Part shown: one piece after another, positions 63,101 through 64,000 of the stretch | Position numbering within the stretch: position 1 is the stretch's first letter | Layout of the letters: every line of letters starts with the position of its first letter | Origin: Halichondria panicea | Taxonomy: Eukaryota; Porifera; Demospongiae; Suberitida; Halichondriidae | Assembly (NCBI RefSeq): GCF_963675165.1 | Contig: NC_087383.1 | Location: 3,316,979 to 3,380,978, forward strand | Direction: 5' to 3' | DNA: 64,000 nucleotides | Notes under the pieces: model-generated | Told to the model about the DNA's origin: nothing | Seen by the model: the letters and a program-made list of their open reading frames with translations, nothing else | Databases searched by the model: none | Translations under genes and position numbers: made by a program

Positions 63101-64000
63101 GGTATATTCATCACACTTCGAGTTGAAGTCACCAACGTAAATGATGAGCGGCCATATTTTGTGGAGACTTCTTATTCATTTGTTGCATCCGAGTCCCTTC
63201 AACCAAATTCTCTCGTTGGCCTCATATCTGCAAGAGATTTAGACATGTTTCGATCTGAGTTCAGTTTTACTCTCCAGCCAAGTAGTGTACCCTTCTCGAT
63301 CAATTCCTCTGGATATCTCGTCCTAGAAGAAGCGTTGGACTATGAAGAGACCAGTAGGTACAGCTTCGTTGTGCAAGTGAGTGATGGTGAGCTGAGAGCA
63401 ATGGAGCCTGCCGAAGTCATTGTTACCGTTGGAAATGAAAATGACCATCCCCCTGAATTTATTGGCCCCTTTGTTTTCAACCTACCTGAGAATGAACTGA
63501 CGTCTTTCTTCGTAAATGTCATCGACAGAGATGACGGAGAAATGGGTGAAATCACACACTACTCAATAAACTCATCGAGAAACGATATCTTTACAATTAA
63601 CGATCAAGGTGCTATTTCGAACATGATTGCACTAGACTATGAGTTGATGAGTGACAGTGCTTTACCTCATGTTTTTACGCTAAATGTGTGTGCCTATGAT
63701 AGTGGTGACAAGAGATCATGTGATGACTTCACAGTGATACTTCAGGATGTGAACGACAACACACCACAGTTTACAAGACCCGTCTATACAGTTGAAATCC
63801 TTGAGGGTGAAAGTCTAGACAACATTATACAAGTACAAGCCACAGACCTTGATAAGAGTGCAATATTCAGTCAAGTACAGTACAGTTTTGAAGATTCTAG
63901 TCTCACTCTAGCTGCTCAATACTCACTCACTTTGAGTGACAATGGCGTGCTGTCCTCAACTCATGTGTTTGATTACGAATCAGATTCCATTCAGATTGTA
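29489..64000 (+). CDS. Giant cadherin, 5' complete, open at the window edge (at least 7,561 aa)
   Basis: Extracellular calcium-dependent adhesion protein by family. Exons: 29489-29646, 30101-30275, 30380-30512, 30626-30637 (12-base micro-exon, least certain), 30857-30946, 30993-31024, 31082-31273, 31348-31401, 31454-31537, 41825-41903, then 42327 to beyond 64000. Phases match throughout. The protein starts MPGNHILLLLAILAVAGC, a clear signal peptide, then about 320 residues I do not recognise. Cadherin repeats begin near 42350 and continue to the end at about 107 residues each, with PEN starts, ATDxD, LDYE/LDFE and DxNDNxP or DxNEFxP calcium motifs. The reading frame is the same at every motif checked from 42329 to 63962. 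About 67 repeats are visible, against 34 in Fat and 27 in Dachsous. Transmembrane and cytoplasmic parts lie beyond the window. Several repeats lack calcium residues or carry cysteine pairs. Intron 9 (10.3 kb) contains gene B on the other strand. Confidence 0.9.
30626..30637 (+). other. Candidate 12-base micro-exon of the cadherin
   Basis: TTTACAG precedes CAGCCAGACAAG, which is followed by GTATGT. Including it keeps phase 1 and adds four residues; skipping it also keeps the frame (30512 to 30857). Either choice gives GGTQCLQYS for the next exon. Only transcript data can decide. Confidence 0.4.
31708..41446 (-). CDS. Gene B: TPR / ankyrin / UvrD-type helicase protein, TRANK1-like (7 exons, 2,670 aa), nested in a cadherin intron
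   Basis: Exons 41446-41369, 41309-41028, 40220-40043, 39945-39181, 39120-36185, 35807-35190 and 34863-31708; 8,013 coding bases with consistent phases. The N-terminus has TPR-like helices (KEALWEYEHCISYI; AYDCYKKSFEIEK), then ankyrin repeats spanning the 39181/39120 junction (SPLIVATHLALKTGNTEIL; NGLTPLQIAEQ). An acidic linker leads to the SF1 core: Walker A GRSGTGKTT (about 878), DEAQD (about 1221), NHRSHSG, CKGLEFNDVLLYNFF, and motif VI LYTIVTRAKR (about 1463). TPR-like helix pairs fill the next 700 residues. Near the end are an acidic patch, a CIIC..H..H zinc-finger-like motif and a charged coiled coil. This TPR-ankyrin-helicase order is that of vertebrate TRANK1 (TPR and ankyrin repeat-containing protein 1), whose biochemical role is poorly known. 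The start ATG is inferred; a further 5' exon is possible. Confidence 0.87.
34978..35181. mobile_element. TTCGTGG-type MITE in gene B intron 6 (copy B)
   Basis: A 204-base unit closely similar to 25185-25394 along its whole length and in the same orientation: GTAATTTTCGTG start, GGTCTGACCACGAATATTTT, GTGCAAGCTCCAACCACGAA, and GGTAATTTTCG at the far end in reverse. Its right end is 7 bases from the donor GT of the 35807-35190 exon (GT at 35189-35188). The paralogous intron of gene A (24443-24384) is only 60 bases and has no MITE. Confidence 0.85.
36079..36114. repeat. (AC)n microsatellite in gene B intron 5
   Basis: About 17 uninterrupted AC units followed by CAAACAAACAAACA, in the intron between the 39120-36185 and 35807-35190 exons. 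The rest of this 377-base intron shows no other feature. Confidence 0.95.
40221..41027. other. Gene B intron 2
   Basis: An 807-base intron containing a GT microsatellite at about 40390-40413 and an AATTATAATTATA-type AT-rich patch. Short open frames on both strands have no coding signal. I see nothing else in it. Confidence 0.6.
41447..41824. other. 5' flank of gene B and end of cadherin intron 9
   Basis: This 378-base stretch should contain the gene B promoter, within the cadherin intron and 378 bases from the next cadherin exon. There is a possible gene B acceptor just upstream of its ATG (TGCAG near 41461), so a non-coding first exon may lie here. No core-promoter motif is obvious. Confidence 0.4.
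41931..42085. mobile_element. Decayed MITE of the GCGCGAAATTTTCGAGG family (copy 2)
   Basis: CTGTATAGCGCGAAATTTTC.. starts near 41931 with a second partial end TATAGCGCAAAATTT near 42027 and a degenerate right arm GTGCCTCAAAAATGTC near 42070. It matches the ends of the element at 6031-6268 but is shorter and more diverged. It lies in cadherin intron 10. Confidence 0.6.
42327..45547 (+). repeat. Cadherin repeats before the first full marker-to-marker block
   Basis: About ten cadherin repeats. They include unusual members: one with a QCRC motif (near 43040), one ending without a DxND motif (near 43840), and an over-long repeat from about 44484 to 44935 with an Arg-rich linker (TRFTRQ, RGRSRS). 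By position they would match the last ten repeats of the next block. Confidence 0.6.
45548..52326 (+). repeat. Higher-order cadherin block 1 (21 repeats)
   Basis: It begins with a repeat carrying EETFPYTLPNFPENFL just after its PEN-like start and contains 21 repeat boundaries. Marker repeats inside: an over-long repeat at about 46150-46531, a Cys-Pro start at about 47190 with a later NC, a long repeat at about 48720-49090 with LSCSYAFEV, a repeat without LDYE at about 50690-51001, and an NEHRP boundary at about 51330. Confidence 0.7.
52327..59004 (+). repeat. Higher-order cadherin block 2 (21 repeats)
   Basis: It begins with the matching marker ENSLPDPLPGYPDNFL. At the same repeat numbers as block 1: an over-long repeat at about 52940-53330, a Cys-Pro start at about 53985 with a later SC, a long repeat at about 55510-55880 with SECEFTLRI, a repeat without LDYE at about 57415-57730, and NEHRP at about 58035. 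Confidence 0.7.
59005..64000 (+). repeat. Higher-order cadherin block 3 (partial, cut by the window)
   Basis: It begins with EEQFPDPIPDFPQNALL. At matching repeat numbers it shows an over-long repeat at about 59645-59995, a Cys-Pro start at about 60650 with a later VC, and a long repeat at about 62145-62485 with DECSYNFSV. About 16 repeats fall inside the window; the last one is incomplete. Confidence 0.65.

Larger units (their letters stand above)
42327..64000 (+). other. Single cadherin mega-exon, open to the window edge
   Basis: The acceptor TTTCAG precedes 42327 and the reading frame (codon starts at positions equal to 2 modulo 3) holds to base 64000, so this one exon is at least 21,674 bases and about 7,224 codons. 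I checked the frame at motif positions spread along its length rather than every codon. No candidate intron was needed anywhere in the array. Confidence 0.88.

Noticed and set aside
44533-63555. Many minus-strand ORFs of 60-118 aa across the cadherin exon
   Set aside because: They are antisense shadows of the plus-strand cadherin frame; their recurrent Ser/Thr-rich sequence reflects reverse-translated DxNDN and DYE motifs.

Overview
The window is animal nuclear DNA: multi-exon genes with GT-AG introns (many under 150 bases, some several kb), microsatellites and many small inverted-repeat transposons. The gene set fits an early-branching metazoan, most likely a demosponge: a P4-ATPase, a PC4 coactivator, two TRANK1-like helicase genes (one with a death-fold N-terminus) and a giant cadherin. 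Sponge is an inference; a cnidarian cannot be excluded.

Layout. (1) 414-17972, + strand: a complete 36-exon class-1 P4-ATPase (phospholipid flippase, ATP8B-like, 1,380 aa in my splice model). Its largest intron (9123-12598) carries a 505-base inverted-repeat element and an unrecognised, frame-broken, intronless minus-strand ORF with a poly(A) signal. (2) 18310-20004, - strand: a four-exon SUB1/PC4 gene (112 aa), convergent with the flippase. (3) 21159-28870, - strand: gene A, a three-exon, 2,432-aa protein with an N-terminal CARD-like domain, a UvrD-type SF1 helicase core and a TPR-like helical C-terminus. (4) 29489 to beyond 64000, + strand: a giant cadherin. Ten small 5' exons include a signal peptide; then one exon runs open from 42327 to the window edge, over 21.6 kb and about 67 cadherin repeats. 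(5) 31708-41446, - strand: gene B, a seven-exon, 2,670-aa TPR/ankyrin/UvrD-helicase protein (TRANK1-like), lying wholly inside cadherin intron 9.

Genes A and B are paralogues from the helicase core to the C-terminal zinc-finger-like motif, with two introns at matching sites, but their N-termini are unrelated: CARD-like in A, TPR plus ankyrin in B. Gene A and the cadherin are divergent, with starts about 0.6 kb apart. A CARD, an NTPase core and a helical repeat tail together resemble the three-part layout of NLR immune receptors; an innate-immune role is inference.

The most unusual structure is in the cadherin array. Atypical repeats recur every 21 repeats (about 6.7 kb), so the array looks built from at least three copies of a 21-repeat block. 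All exon models were read by eye from splice sites and phase; each gene sums to a whole number of codons.
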